DNA of 45,715 bases from a virus. How positions within the stretch are numbered: the stretch's first letter is position 1; every line of letters begins with the position of its first letter. Below are positions 7,229-14,476 of the stretch, piece by piece. The position numbers were made by a program, and so were the translations under genes. The notes beneath the pieces are model-generated. The model saw only the letters and a program-made list of their open reading frames with translations. It was not told the DNA's origin and did not search any database. The DNA lies in IMG/VR virus record IMGVR_UViG_3300035156_000370, positions 1 to 45,715 of that record; one strand, written 5' to 3'.

Positions 7229-7264
7229 AAAGCGCCTCTGTTACTCCGGTAGCAGAGGCGCTTT
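7229..7264. terminator. Strong hairpin between divergent genes
   Basis: AAAGCGCCTCTG and CAGAGGCGCTTT form a perfect 12-bp stem, extended inside by TAC/GTA around a short loop. It lies between the divergent starts at 7165 and 7453, where a terminator has no obvious transcript to end. It may insulate the two promoters or form part of the leftward leader. Neither side has a long U run. Confidence 0.5.
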
Positions 7265-7326
7265 GCGTTCTGCCATTTCTCAGATTAACTATCTTTCTAT
7301 TGCTCAATCTGTAATGCAAAGGCAGA

Positions 7327-7357
7327 TTTGTACTACTAGAGTACAAAAATAAATCTG
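7327..7357 (+). promoter_or_regulatory. Bacteroidota-type promoter with overlapping operator
   Basis: TTTG at 7327-7330 is followed, after exactly 19 nt, by TAAATCTG (7350-7357), one mismatch from the Bacteroidota -7 box TAnnTTTG. Within it, TTTGTACT (7327-7334) and AGTACAAA (7340-7347) form a perfect 8-bp inverted repeat with a 5-nt spacer, covering the -33 box. This looks like a repressor site over the promoter of the 7453-8901 genes. The repressor is not identified. Confidence 0.6.
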
Positions 7358-7452
7358 TCCAAATGATAGCCGGCATTATCCTATTGATTCAGCATCTGCA
7401 GCGTCGCCGCGGCTAGTGCTCCTTGCCCTATTTCTATTGCCCTATACCCACT

Positions 7453-7689
7453 ATGAGCCGCAAAGAGCGCATCAACAAAAAGCACGAACGCATTCGGATG
7501 CTCTTTGAGAAACGCTACACCAAACAGCCCCGCATCAACGGCTGCCGAAAGTTCACCTCCGAGTACATCATTGCCGGGTTGGCGGATGAGTTCTACCTCT
7601 CCATGCGGCAAATCGAAAATATAGTTTACACTAAACCAGCAGCAGCCGTAGCCACCGCGCCGGCTGCTGCTACTCCCTTTGTCGCGTGA
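7453..7689 (+). CDS. Small HTH-like phage protein
   Basis: I start it at ATG 7453 (MSRKERINKKHERIR), giving 78 residues. EYIIAGLADEFYLSMRQIENIVYT has the spacing of a helix-turn-helix in a family of small Bacteroidota phage proteins that begin with a basic RIxKRHERIR-like helix. Ala-rich tail. It is the first gene after the 7327-7357 promoter and is coupled to the next gene by a GTGA overlap. Regulator role inferred. Confidence 0.55.
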   Translation: MSRKERINKKHERIRMLFEKRYTKQPRINGCRKFTSEYIIAGLADEFYLSMRQIENIVYTKPAAAVATAPAAATPFVA

Positions 7690-8216
7690 AAAAATCACTC
7701 AACAACGAAATCAGAGCCAACCTGCAGGCTTTCGCTGATCGGATTACGCCACCTGATGCAAAGCCCGGCTCAGTTCCTGGCAAAGCCCTCACCGCCGAAG
7801 AATTGCGGGAAAAAGATGGCCTCACCACCGATAGGCAGGGCAACCCGCTCAAGCCTGGGCAGTTGTACCTGGCTAAAGATATGCCAGCCGTGAACCACTT
7901 CCGGCGGCTCTGCAAGGCGTACGAGTCCGGCGGCTGGGATAAGGTTGAGTTGTATCTGCAGCCCTACAAGACGCCGGCGGCTATTGCTCGGGATATCGTG
8001 GCCAGAGCGGAACCCACGCCGGCGCCGGTGGTGCAGCTGGCTACTGAGGGAGTGCCGGGCTATGAGCAGGCACTTGCTGAGCCGCAGCCGGTGAGAGAGT
8101 TCACACGGCTTACTGAGCGTTGGGAAAAGGAGGCCGATGAAGCAGAGGCCGCCCGGGTTTGTGGTGCAGAGGCTGGTGCTGTAGTCTGTCCCTGCATCGG
8201 TGCCTGCAATGGATAA
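7686..8216 (+). CDS. Hypothetical protein
   Basis: A 176-residue protein whose GTG start overlaps the stop of the upstream gene (GTGA). The central part (LTTDRQGNPLKPGQLYLAKDMPAVNHFRRLCKAYESGGWDKVELYL) reads like a folded domain. The C-terminus carries four Cys (RVCGAEAGAVVCPCIGACNG) that could bind a metal or be unstructured. No family recognised. Confidence 0.5.
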   Translation: MKKSLNNEIRANLQAFADRITPPDAKPGSVPGKALTAEELREKDGLTTDRQGNPLKPGQLYLAKDMPAVNHFRRLCKAYESGGWDKVELYLQPYKTPAAIARDIVARAEPTPAPVVQLATEGVPGYEQALAEPQPVREFTRLTERWEKEADEAEAARVCGAEAGAVVCPCIGACNG

Positions 8217-8274
8217 GGATCTGCAGTGGCTTTTCTTTTGGGGTGTGCTGCTGTTTCTATCCGAGAAAGGCAGC

Positions 8275-8529
8275 ATGCAGCGTCGGCTCAGCATTATAGC
8301 GCTGCTCATCTGTCTGCTGAGCAGCTGCACTCCTAAAGCCTATTCCTATAAGGAGGCTAATAGTGTAGCACGGCACCACGCGCATCGGGTGAATGTTAAG
8401 GCCCGGCAGCGCAGACGCACCCGGCGGGCCATTTTCAATCAGTACCTGAAAGAGCAGCAGGCAGAGTTTCGGCTGCAGCACCTGAGGCAAAAGCAGCTGC
8501 AGCAGCTAGATGCAGCGGCTCATCAATAA
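8275..8529 (+). CDS. Small lipoprotein
   Basis: From ATG 8275 (AGAAAGG just upstream) the protein is 84 residues with a lipoprotein signal: MQRRLS, a hydrophobic stretch and lipobox LLSSC with Cys at 18. The mature part is short, strongly basic and Gln-rich, probably helical. An in-frame ATG at 8209 would add a second hydrophobic stretch and is less likely. It could be an exclusion lipoprotein or an Rz1-like protein, but the lysis cassette is elsewhere (30.2-31.8 kb), so exclusion or surface modification is more plausible. Inference only. Confidence 0.5.
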   Translation: MQRRLSIIALLICLLSSCTPKAYSYKEANSVARHHAHRVNVKARQRRRTRRAIFNQYLKEQQAEFRLQHLRQKQLQQLDAAAHQ

Positions 8530-8547
8530 CCTTTTATAAGTGTTTCC

Positions 8548-8712
8548 ATGGCTCACGTAATTATCAGAATTGTAGACGTAAACGGCGACAAAGCCACCAT
8601 AAAGCTCGATGAGCCCGATCTGCAGGCCATCAAAGAAGCAAACCGGGTAGATACTACGGTGCAGCCGGTGAGTGACACAAAGGCCATCGTGGTGCTTGTA
8701 GCTATCGACTAA
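8548..8712 (+). CDS. Small hypothetical protein (54 residues)
   Basis: ATG 8548 to TAA 8712 encodes MAHVIIRIVDVNGDKATIKL...KAIVVLVAID, an alternating hydrophobic pattern at both ends that looks like a small beta/alpha fold. The next gene begins at the base after its stop. No family recognised; the reading frame, clean start and tight junction support coding. Confidence 0.5.
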   Translation: MAHVIIRIVDVNGDKATIKLDEPDLQAIKEANRVDTTVQPVSDTKAIVVLVAID

Positions 8713-8901
8713 ATGAGAAAGCCTAAACGCCTATACTTTAAGCGAGTAAGCCGCCCAGTTAAAGTTTGGATTCATATCGATATCCGGCCATTTCTCAAAT
8801 CAATGGAGGCCATCCGGCAGGCCTGCCTGCAGGTAGCTCAGGCCATGGCCACGCTTGCCCGGGGGCTCACCTTTCCGCCCGCTCCGGAGCTCACAATCTA
8901 A
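8713..8901 (+). CDS. Small hypothetical protein
   Basis: A 62-residue protein starting directly after the preceding stop. Basic N-terminus (MRKPKRLYFKRVSRP) followed by a probable amphipathic helix. No family recognised. A strong terminator follows 9 bp after the stop. Confidence 0.45.
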   Translation: MRKPKRLYFKRVSRPVKVWIHIDIRPFLKSMEAIRQACLQVAQAMATLARGLTFPPAPELTI

Positions 8902-8910
8902 CTATCTTCT

Positions 8911-8939
8911 AAGCCCTGTTCAGGACCTGAACGGGGCTT
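8911..8939 (+). terminator. Rho-independent terminator
   Basis: AAGCCCTGTTCAGG and CCTGAACGGGGCTT pair over 14 bp with one G-U, followed by TTTG. It ends the 7453-8901 gene run. Confidence 0.85.
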
Positions 8940-8988
8940 TTGCTTGTTACCTTTCGATGATTTTCTAGCAAAATAATTACTCTATTCC

Positions 8989-9312
8989 ATGCTAAATGCT
9001 CTCTGCCGGCAACGCTTCACGTATGATCTGCGCTTGATCATACCAGCCGCCCAGGTGGAGTCGGTGCTAGATGCTGTTGATTATTGTGAAGTGGCTACCG
9101 GCTTACCCTATGATGATATTGCCCGGCCTTACTACCGGATTCTGCTCACTGGCAAAGAGCTCAAAGGAGAGCAGCTGCTGCTGCTACTCGATAGCGCCCG
9201 CCGGCTTTGCCTGACCTTCGCCGTTTTCGTTGATGAGCTCTTGCTGCCCTGGGTGCTCACCGATCACCCGCCCCTAGTTGACCAGTTCACTCAAATGTTT
9301 GCCGCGGCATGA
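8989..9312 (+). CDS. Hypothetical protein
   Basis: A 107-residue, Leu-rich, acidic soluble protein with no recognised motif. First gene of a four-gene run (8989-10147) after the terminator; its stop overlaps the start of the next gene (9309). Confidence 0.45.
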   Translation: MLNALCRQRFTYDLRLIIPAAQVESVLDAVDYCEVATGLPYDDIARPYYRILLTGKELKGEQLLLLLDSARRLCLTFAVFVDELLLPWVLTDHPPLVDQFTQMFAAA

Positions 9313-9575
9313 TGGCAGCGCTGATCAGTCTCGCAGTGGCCACCGTTTGCTTTGGCACGGCCGCGGCCTTTTGGTTTTGGTGTTCCCGCCAATTCCTACG
9401 GCAGCGTAACAGCCTGCAAGTGCAGAATGATCTGCACCTGCAAACCATTTTCAGCCTGCAGCAGCAGCTGCAACAGATGCCGCGCTGCACCCACTGCGGC
9501 ATTAAGCGAGTGCCCTGGGCCTCCACTCTAATTTGTGACACCTGTAAAGCCGCCCGGCCACATGAGCAGCACTAA
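9309..9575 (+). CDS. Membrane-anchored zinc-ribbon protein
   Basis: An 88-residue protein: an N-terminal membrane helix (residues about 3-25, ISLAVATVCFGTAAAFWFWC), a Gln/Leu coiled coil (30-56), then CTHCGIKRVPWASTLICDTC, a four-Cys zinc ribbon. The order suggests an inner-membrane protein with a cytoplasmic metal-binding knuckle. No specific family recognised. Overlaps the next gene by 14 bp. Confidence 0.5.
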   Translation: MMAALISLAVATVCFGTAAAFWFWCSRQFLRQRNSLQVQNDLHLQTIFSLQQQLQQMPRCTHCGIKRVPWASTLICDTCKAARPHEQH

Positions 9576-9876
9576 CTACATCCCAACACCCGAAAAGCTC
9601 ATTAACCTGGGCTATCATCCCGATCCGGTGCACACGCTCACCGAATGGGAGCTACTTGGCTTTAGCTGGCAGTGGCCAGCGCCCTACCATCCCTACTATG
9701 TCACCCTAGCAGTGCAGGTTCGGACTAGTGATGGTCAGATTTTCCTGCATCGCTATGCTCAGCAGGCTAAGGAGGTATGGTGCTATAAAGTGCCGACTGA
9801 GCAATTTTTTGAGCAGTTGCTGAGTGCTATCGGGTGGCCTCAGGACGCGGCCGGAATCATGTACCTTGATGCATAA
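9562..9876 (+). CDS. Hypothetical protein
   Basis: A 104-residue protein from ATG 9562 (MSSTNYIPTPEKLINLGY). Rich in aromatic residues (many Trp and Tyr, several next to Pro), with a beta-rich middle part (VTLAVQVRTSDGQIFLHRYAQ). Soluble, no motif recognised. It lies in the overlapping run of small accessory genes. Confidence 0.45.
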   Translation: MSSTNYIPTPEKLINLGYHPDPVHTLTEWELLGFSWQWPAPYHPYYVTLAVQVRTSDGQIFLHRYAQQAKEVWCYKVPTEQFFEQLLSAIGWPQDAAGIMYLDA

Positions 9877-9889
9877 AATTCACTACATC

Positions 9890-10147
9890 ATGAATTTAAA
9901 TCAACACGCCGCCCGGCATTTAGATCCGGCTAATCCTAACCAGTTGCCGGCAGCGGCTCGGCAGCTAATCAGCGAGCACTCGCAGTACATGCTGCAGCAC
10001 CGCGGCTTTTTGTATCCTTTTGAGCAGGTAATGCTTATGCGAGTACAGAGGGAAATGGCCGGGCCGGATGAGCAGGAGCTTAAAAAAGAAAAACGGCGGG
10101 AATATCAGCGGCGTTGGCAGCAAAAACGCCACTCGGCGAATGCCTAG
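9890..10147 (+). CDS. Small basic hypothetical protein
   Basis: An 85-residue protein from ATG 9890; ATG 9869, which overlaps the previous stop, is the alternative. It ends in a strongly basic helix (LKKEKRREYQRRWQQKRH) suited to nucleic-acid binding. It is the last plus-strand gene before the non-coding region at 10148-10485. Confidence 0.45.
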   Translation: MNLNQHAARHLDPANPNQLPAAARQLISEHSQYMLQHRGFLYPFEQVMLMRVQREMAGPDEQELKKEKRREYQRRWQQKRHSANA

Positions 10148-10149
10148 TT

Positions 10150-10300
10150 GATAGGAGAAAGTAAGCCCACTTCTATCTTTGGCCCTGCAGGTGGTTTTAC
10201 GTCAGTGTTTACCCACCTGAGTCGGCCCCGGGGTCGGCAGGCCTATGCGTTGGGAATTGGCATAGGGAAAAGCCTCATCTGGGTTCAGGTGGGGCTTTTC
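10150..10300 (+). ncRNA. Putative structured RNA ending in a terminator
   Basis: Five consecutive helices: GATAG/CTATC with AAGT/ACTT inside (10150-10177); CAGGTGG/CCACCTG (10188-10194/10213-10219); CGGCC/GGTCG (10223-10236); CCTATGC/GCATAGG (10242-10248/10260-10266); and a 14-bp terminator stem AAAAGCCTCATCTG/CAGGTGGGGCTTTT (10268-10299). CCCACCTGA at 10212-10220 could instead pair perfectly over 9 bp with TCAGGTGGG at 10285-10293 in the terminator. No open frame of note. Strand is chosen from the terminator orientation and the upstream genes. It may be a free RNA or the 3' end of the 8989-10147 transcript. Confidence 0.45.
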
Positions 10301-10342
10301 GATTATCACCACTAAAAAGCACTATCGAGTATAGAGCAGCAT

Positions 10343-10369
10343 ATAAACTGTCATGCCGTGACAGTTTAT
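10343..10369. promoter_or_regulatory. ATAAACTGTCA palindrome, intergenic copy 1
   Basis: ATAAACTGTCA (10343-10353), 5-nt spacer, TGACAGTTTAT (10359-10369): a perfect 11-bp inverted repeat. Its 9-bp core and spacer length are the same as those inside the replication gene (2454-2476) and at 23730-23752. It is not followed by a U run, so a protein-binding site is more likely than a terminator. Confidence 0.55.
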
Positions 10370-10411
10370 TACTATCATGTGCTACTTTATATCAGCAGAG
10401 TGATAAAGCAA

Positions 10412-10440
10412 GAAAGCCGGCCGATTATCGACCGGCTTTC
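10412..10440. terminator. Terminator of the minus-strand head operon
   Basis: GAAAGCCGG and CCGGCTTTC form a 9-bp stem, with CGAT/ATCG inside. It lies 46 bp past the stop of the minus-strand gene at 10486; on the minus strand it is followed by a T-rich TTGCTTTATC. Probably bidirectional. Confidence 0.75.
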
Positions 10441-10485
10441 CCATAAGACACCTAATGCAATACCAATTGTGAGTGATTGGTGAGC

Positions 10486-11034
10486 TTACAATACTGGTAA
10501 CTCAACCACAATGTTCCCGCGGCTCTCCATCTCCAAGTTTTCCACCTCACCGCCGCCGGCATCATGGCCAGCCGCATCGAATAGCCGACACTTGTAGCCT
10601 TGGCTGTACACCCACAGGCCCGGCTGAGTCAGCGGCTCCTTACGCGAGTAGGTACGCACTAAAGCACCGAACCCATCCCCCTCGAAATGCTGCAGTGCCT
10701 GGTGAATGGCGCCAATGGTTTGCAGCTTGGCCATGGCCGCGGACCGTTGGCTGCTGTGCTGATAGCTATCCTGCACTACCTGCACCGCATACGTGAAACG
10801 GATCACAGCCTCTCCGCGCTGGACTCCCTGCAGCAGATCCTGCCACTCTACCTCATCGAATGAAATAAAGAGGCACCCCGCATCATAGGGCAATGGATAA
10901 TCCTGAGCATCCTGCTCAATCTGATCCATATCTAAATCAATCCAGCCAATACCCGGCAGCTGCTCAGCTAGTCGGTCGGCTAGCTGAGGATACACTAGGC
11001 TGAAACTATTCGTGCTTTCTGTTTCGGTGCTCAT
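10486..11034 (-). CDS. Phage head/tail-completion-type protein (tentative)
   Basis: A 182-residue acidic protein, last gene of the minus-strand packaging/head operon, after the gpG-like gene. LVYPQLADRLAEQLPGIGWIDLDMDQIEQ and a later beta-rich part (VIRFTYAVQVVQ, IVVELPVL) resemble the alpha/beta layout of tail-terminator or head-tail completion proteins, which normally stand at this place in Mu-like head operons. I cannot name a family with certainty; the call rests mainly on position. Confidence 0.45.
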   Translation of the reverse strand: MSTETESTNSFSLVYPQLADRLAEQLPGIGWIDLDMDQIEQDAQDYPLPYDAGCLFISFDEVEWQDLLQGVQRGEAVIRFTYAVQVVQDSYQHSSQRSAAMAKLQTIGAIHQALQHFEGDGFGALVRTYSRKEPLTQPGLWVYSQGYKCRLFDAAGHDAGGGEVENLEMESRGNIVVELPVL

Positions 11035-11129
11035 AGTAGAAATGATGTAGAATTGCAGCAGCTAAAAATGGGCTTGTGGGCATAGTGAGGGGCTTTTGAA
11101 CAAAAAAAATGCACGGTTGCATCACCATT

Positions 11130-11492
11130 TTAAAGCTTTAGTTCTGTATAGCGGTAGCCCTGAAAGCCCTGATGAGGAATCGGCTCTATCGGATGCCAGT
11201 TGGCGAGAATCAGGCTTTGAGTGCTCCGCTCTTTGCCTATACCATGCCTTTCCCGCCAATTTTCAGTGAGGTCAGTATCAACGATATCGAAATACCCTCG
11301 AATCAGCTCATCATAAATCATGAAGCATTGAGCCCCAGTGCCGCTATGGGTCGGCAGTCGCAAGCAATTCACCAACCAAAACCACTCCCCATCACCCCAA
11401 TCTGTCGTGCCATCACAACGCCGGCAAACTCGCTCAGCGGTTGGCCAATCCGAATATTTGCTTTTGGGGATGGTCGTTAGAATGTTTTTCAT
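11130..11492 (-). CDS. Hypothetical protein in head operon
   Basis: I start it at ATG 11492 (MKNILTTIPKSKYSDW), just after the gpG-like gene ends at 11497; a longer reading to 11552 would overlap that gene. It has 120 residues, is rich in Trp and Cys, has a CRRCDGTTDWGDGEW segment and no membrane helix. It does not look like a virion assembly family and may be an inserted accessory gene. Confidence 0.5.
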   Translation of the reverse strand: MKNILTTIPKSKYSDWPTAERVCRRCDGTTDWGDGEWFWLVNCLRLPTHSGTGAQCFMIYDELIRGYFDIVDTDLTENWRERHGIGKERSTQSLILANWHPIEPIPHQGFQGYRYTELKL

Positions 11493-11496
11493 GAGG

Positions 11497-11955
11497 CTAT
11501 CTGCTGAGAAGTTTGGTGATATCAGCCGCCGTTTTGCGGAGGATCTTTTCACGCAGGGTTTTAGATGCAGTCAGGAACGGCCGCGGGGCCATATGCTGAG
11601 TGCCTTCCTGCAGCGGCTGAGCATAGGGCACATCCGTGCCGATGGTCACGCTCTGAGTTGTACTGGCTACGATCCGCGGGCTCCTTTTTAGCCTGGCAGT
11701 CTGCACCAATAGCGCCCGGCCTTTCGGCACTTTGTAGCGCCGATCACGCTGGCCATCGTTACGCTTGCGGCCGTGCTCCTTTTCGTTTTTGCGCGGAGCC
11801 CATGGTACAAAGGCACCGTTTTCATTCTCGGAGCCCTGCCGGCGGAAGTTATCAGAGGCCTCCACTAGTGCCATCTTACCCATCATTTTCGGCAGGCCTC
11901 CGATGAGCTTAATAGCGTCTTTTTTGAAGCTCTTAAAATCGTTGCGAGTAGCCAT
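11497..11955 (-). CDS. Phage virion morphogenesis protein (Mu gpG-like)
   Basis: A 152-residue protein starting in the TGATG overlap with the portal-MuF stop. A basic helical N-terminus, then GRALLVQTARLKRSPRI...IGTDVPYAQPLQEGTQHMAPRPFL. The pattern (L-x-x-T-G/A-x-L-x-x-S, then Y-A-x-x-x-x-x-G and P-x-R-P-F) is that of the gpG/HK97-gp10 family, which helps complete the head-tail joint or tail. Its place directly after the MuF-type gene is the same as in phage Mu (F then G). Confidence 0.75.
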   Translation of the reverse strand: MATRNDFKSFKKDAIKLIGGLPKMMGKMALVEASDNFRRQGSENENGAFVPWAPRKNEKEHGRKRNDGQRDRRYKVPKGRALLVQTARLKRSPRIVASTTQSVTIGTDVPYAQPLQEGTQHMAPRPFLTASKTLREKILRKTAADITKLLSR

Positions 11956-14327
11956 CAAAAGGATAGTTGTAGTTGCTGCTCTATCTTTTTAGCTACCTTT
12001 TTCGGCACCTCGGCAAAATAGGGATGCTCATCACCGAACAGCTTGCCAGTGGCGCCGACGTTATGCGCGAACAACTGAGGCACCTGAGGCAGACCCTCCA
12101 ACTGAGCAGCCGTGCTCAGCGGCACCTCATCCTCAACGAGCTCAACGGCATCACACCGGCAGTTCCACGAGTTGGGAGGCAGGTGCTTTAACCAAAAACT
12201 ATGCTCTTTAGGCAAGGTGATACCATCATAGCGCCGGTGCTCTGGCCGTACTAAATCATCACCTACCGTCCTATACTGCAGCAGGCTGCTGGGCTCAAAC
12301 TCGCTCCACTTAGAGGCCATCTGAGCGCCGGCCACCGCATGCTCATACTCTGTTTTGAGATGGTGCACGTTGTAGAGCTGATTCAGCTGCAGGGCATCCG
12401 CTTTGAAGTCTGCAAACGGCCGGATTTCACCGGCCGCATCATAGAGCTTGCGCGTGAGCTCCTGGCAAACCCGGTAGGATTTGAAGCCAGAAAACCGCTG
12501 CACATTCTTGTACAGGAAGGCTTTCAGCTTCTCATCAGGAGCTTTCCACGCAATCTCAATAGCCGCCCCTAGCTGCTCACTGATGTACTCATAAAGGGGC
12601 AAATCCACTAGCAGCGCCTCCGGATCACCGGCGCCGGCATAGAGCACGCTGATCAGCCGCTCCATCAGATCTTGCAGCTTTTTCTCATCGGCAGCAGAGG
12701 CCTGCACCGCGGCCGCGCTATGACCAGTGCTGCAGCAGCTGCCGGCATACAGAGCCGACACATCAGCAGCGGGGCTCACCGGCAAGCCGCCGGCCGGTGA
12801 GCCCTTAGGCTTTCCCGGCAGATCCGGCCCGGGGCCGGCTGCATCAGGATCCGGCTCATCGTCTCCCTCAGGGCGCTGCTCTGGGCTCACCTTGGGCAAG
12901 GTGATGCCGGCTAGCGCTAAGGCTTCAGCGAGTGGCACACCGGCCGCGGTGGCTGCCTGCAGCACGCTCAGCTGCGCTTTGAGCTTGCGCTGAGCTATGG
13001 CCTCATCTTCATTCTCTTCCGGCAGGTTCAGCTGAGCCCGCGCCTCATTGCGGTTCACCACGCCGGCCTCAATGTGATAGCCTAGTATTGGGCGGGCCTC
13101 CGCAGTTGCATCGGCGGCCGTGCCCTGGGTGCCGCCGGCCGCGGCCACGGCCGCAGCATCCGGCTCTAATTCGATGCCAAAGGTGCTCTCTAGCCAAGTG
13201 CGTTTAACCTGGTAGCCAGAATTCTGCATAACCCCCTGCACCATCTCAAAGAGCTCCTTTTTGGTTAGCGTCTCGGAATCATCCCAGGCCACCTCACAGC
13301 CTTTGAGCGGATAGCCGTGCCGGATCAGGAAAGGCAGCAGCGTATCATTGAGCAGGCTAAGCAGAAAATCAGAATCCGCCCGGGTGTAGCTGGCCGCCAC
13401 GCGCTCATGCACCTCACTCTGGGAGAGGCTGCTGCCGCTATCGGTGGTCATGGTTTGCCCTAGAATCAGCTTGCTGAGCTCCGAGTTGGCCCGATCAATG
13501 AACGTATCATATAGCCGCTCATTGGCCGTAGCTGCCGATATCCACTCAATTTTCACATCATCCGGGAACACGCCGTAGGAGGCCTGCCCCATGTTGGCAA
13601 TGATTTCCTCGATACGTTCCAGTTCCTCCCCTTCCGCCTCAGTGGTAACAGCCCGGTAGGGCATACCAAATATCTCGGTGAAGTCAGCCCACGCGCTTAC
13701 CACGTTCTTTTTGTAGAGAGCCATGGGGGCGGCTTTGTTCAGCAGCCCTAAGTCCGTAGGATCACCGACCTCAATCAGCCACGGAGCAAACGCCGGATCC
13801 GTCCGAAACTCAGTACCAGTAATCATGCCGGGCATGGTGCGTACAATGCCGAGCTCCGGAGAGACGTACTGCCGGGGAATCAGATCAACATCCTTGAATT
13901 CTCCCGCTATCGGCAGCGGAAACTCTATGAGGCTGTGGCCATAGTAGATTTTCTCTAGAGCCAGCGTGCAAAACTTCCGGAACCACGGCTTTTTGAGCAG
14001 CTTGGTGAGCTCTGGCTTTTCTACGCCGGCCACGGTCTGCACTTTGAAAGCCCGACTGAGCACATTGATCAACCGGGTTTCCATCACGCTGCTTAGGTGC
14101 AGATCTAGCACCAAGTCAGCGTAGATGTTGAGCAGTTCGGTGCGGTTCGGATAGAAAACTGATTCAGCGCTACTTAAAGCACTCCGCCACTTTCCAACGT
14201 CCTGTCGCAAGCGGTGTACTTGTACCGGATACATCCGATTGCGAATACTTTCTTTACCGGGCTTCTGTGCGCCAAATAGTTTGAATGGATTAAGTTCCGC
14301 TAGCTTCTGAGGAATATTGAAGGCCAT
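11955..14327 (-). CDS. Portal protein fused to MuF-type minor head protein (DUF935 + gpF)
   Basis: A 790-residue protein. Residues about 1-440 are the DUF935 portal family (Mu gp29): the LNIYADLVLDLHLSSVMETR, YYGHSLIEFPL, ILGQTMTTDSGSSLSQSEVHERV and DNDTLLPFLI-like segments are typical; portals form the dodecameric DNA gate at the head vertex. A Pro/Gly-rich linker (about 475-520) leads to a C-terminal gpF/SPP1-gp7 head morphogenesis domain (LLQYRTVGDDLVRPEHRRYDG, HFWL-like, NSWNCRCDAVEL). The first 60 or so codons are a diverged copy of the stub at 23961-24179, and the gene is separated from its terminase genes by the inserted block. Portal and minor head protein are separate genes in Mu. 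Confidence 0.85.
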   Translation of the reverse strand: MAFNIPQKLAELNPFKLFGAQKPGKESIRNRMYPVQVHRLRQDVGKWRSALSSAESVFYPNRTELLNIYADLVLDLHLSSVMETRLINVLSRAFKVQTVAGVEKPELTKLLKKPWFRKFCTLALEKIYYGHSLIEFPLPIAGEFKDVDLIPRQYVSPELGIVRTMPGMITGTEFRTDPAFAPWLIEVGDPTDLGLLNKAAPMALYKKNVVSAWADFTEIFGMPYRAVTTEAEGEELERIEEIIANMGQASYGVFPDDVKIEWISAATANERLYDTFIDRANSELSKLILGQTMTTDSGSSLSQSEVHERVAASYTRADSDFLLSLLNDTLLPFLIRHGYPLKGCEVAWDDSETLTKKELFEMVQGVMQNSGYQVKRTWLESTFGIELEPDAAAVAAAGGTQGTAADATAEARPILGYHIEAGVVNRNEARAQLNLPEENEDEAIAQRKLKAQLSVLQAATAAGVPLAEALALAGITLPKVSPEQRPEGDDEPDPDAAGPGPDLPGKPKGSPAGGLPVSPAADVSALYAGSCCSTGHSAAAVQASAADEKKLQDLMERLISVLYAGAGDPEALLVDLPLYEYISEQLGAAIEIAWKAPDEKLKAFLYKNVQRFSGFKSYRVCQELTRKLYDAAGEIRPFADFKADALQLNQLYNVHHLKTEYEHAVAGAQMASKWSEFEPSSLLQYRTVGDDLVRPEHRRYDGITLPKEHSFWLKHLPPNSWNCRCDAVELVEDEVPLSTAAQLEGLPQVPQLFAHNVGATGKLFGDEHPYFAEVPKKVAKKIEQQLQLSF
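14131..14147. repeat. Candidate attachment core, portal-proximal copy
   Basis: AGCAGTTCGGTGCGGTT encodes (minus strand) the NRTELL segment of the intact portal. It matches 23983-23999 at 16 of 17 positions. Upstream portal codons continue to match the stub at a lower level; past the core, toward the portal 3' end, similarity stops. Confidence 0.45.
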
Positions 14328-14435
14328 AGTAGTAGGAAGTGCGCAGTGTATACCTCTTTTAATTGGCTACTGCACAATTCAGTGCAATTTCTTCATGCCA
14401 TCCGCATCCTACTATAAAAAAGATAGATAATCTGT

Positions 14436-14476
14436 AAACAAGAGACGCCTGCTCTTGAAGCAGGCGTCTCTTGTTT
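14436..14476 (-). terminator. Very strong terminator between homing endonuclease and portal genes
   Basis: A perfect 17-bp stem (AAACAAGAGACGCCTGC with its complement) and 7-nt loop overlap the stop codon of the GIY-YIG gene. It should stop leftward transcription from the recombinase operon, so the intact portal needs its own promoter within 14328-14435. Confidence 0.85.

Noticed and set aside
7229-7264. Ordinary terminator of a plus- or minus-strand gene
   Set aside because: No gene ends toward it on either strand; kept only as a strong hairpin of unclear use.
10150-10300. tRNA, tmRNA or a classic riboswitch in the hairpin chain
   Set aside because: No cloverleaf with a TTCNA arm or CCA-like end was found, no tag-peptide frame, and no plus-strand gene follows the terminator.
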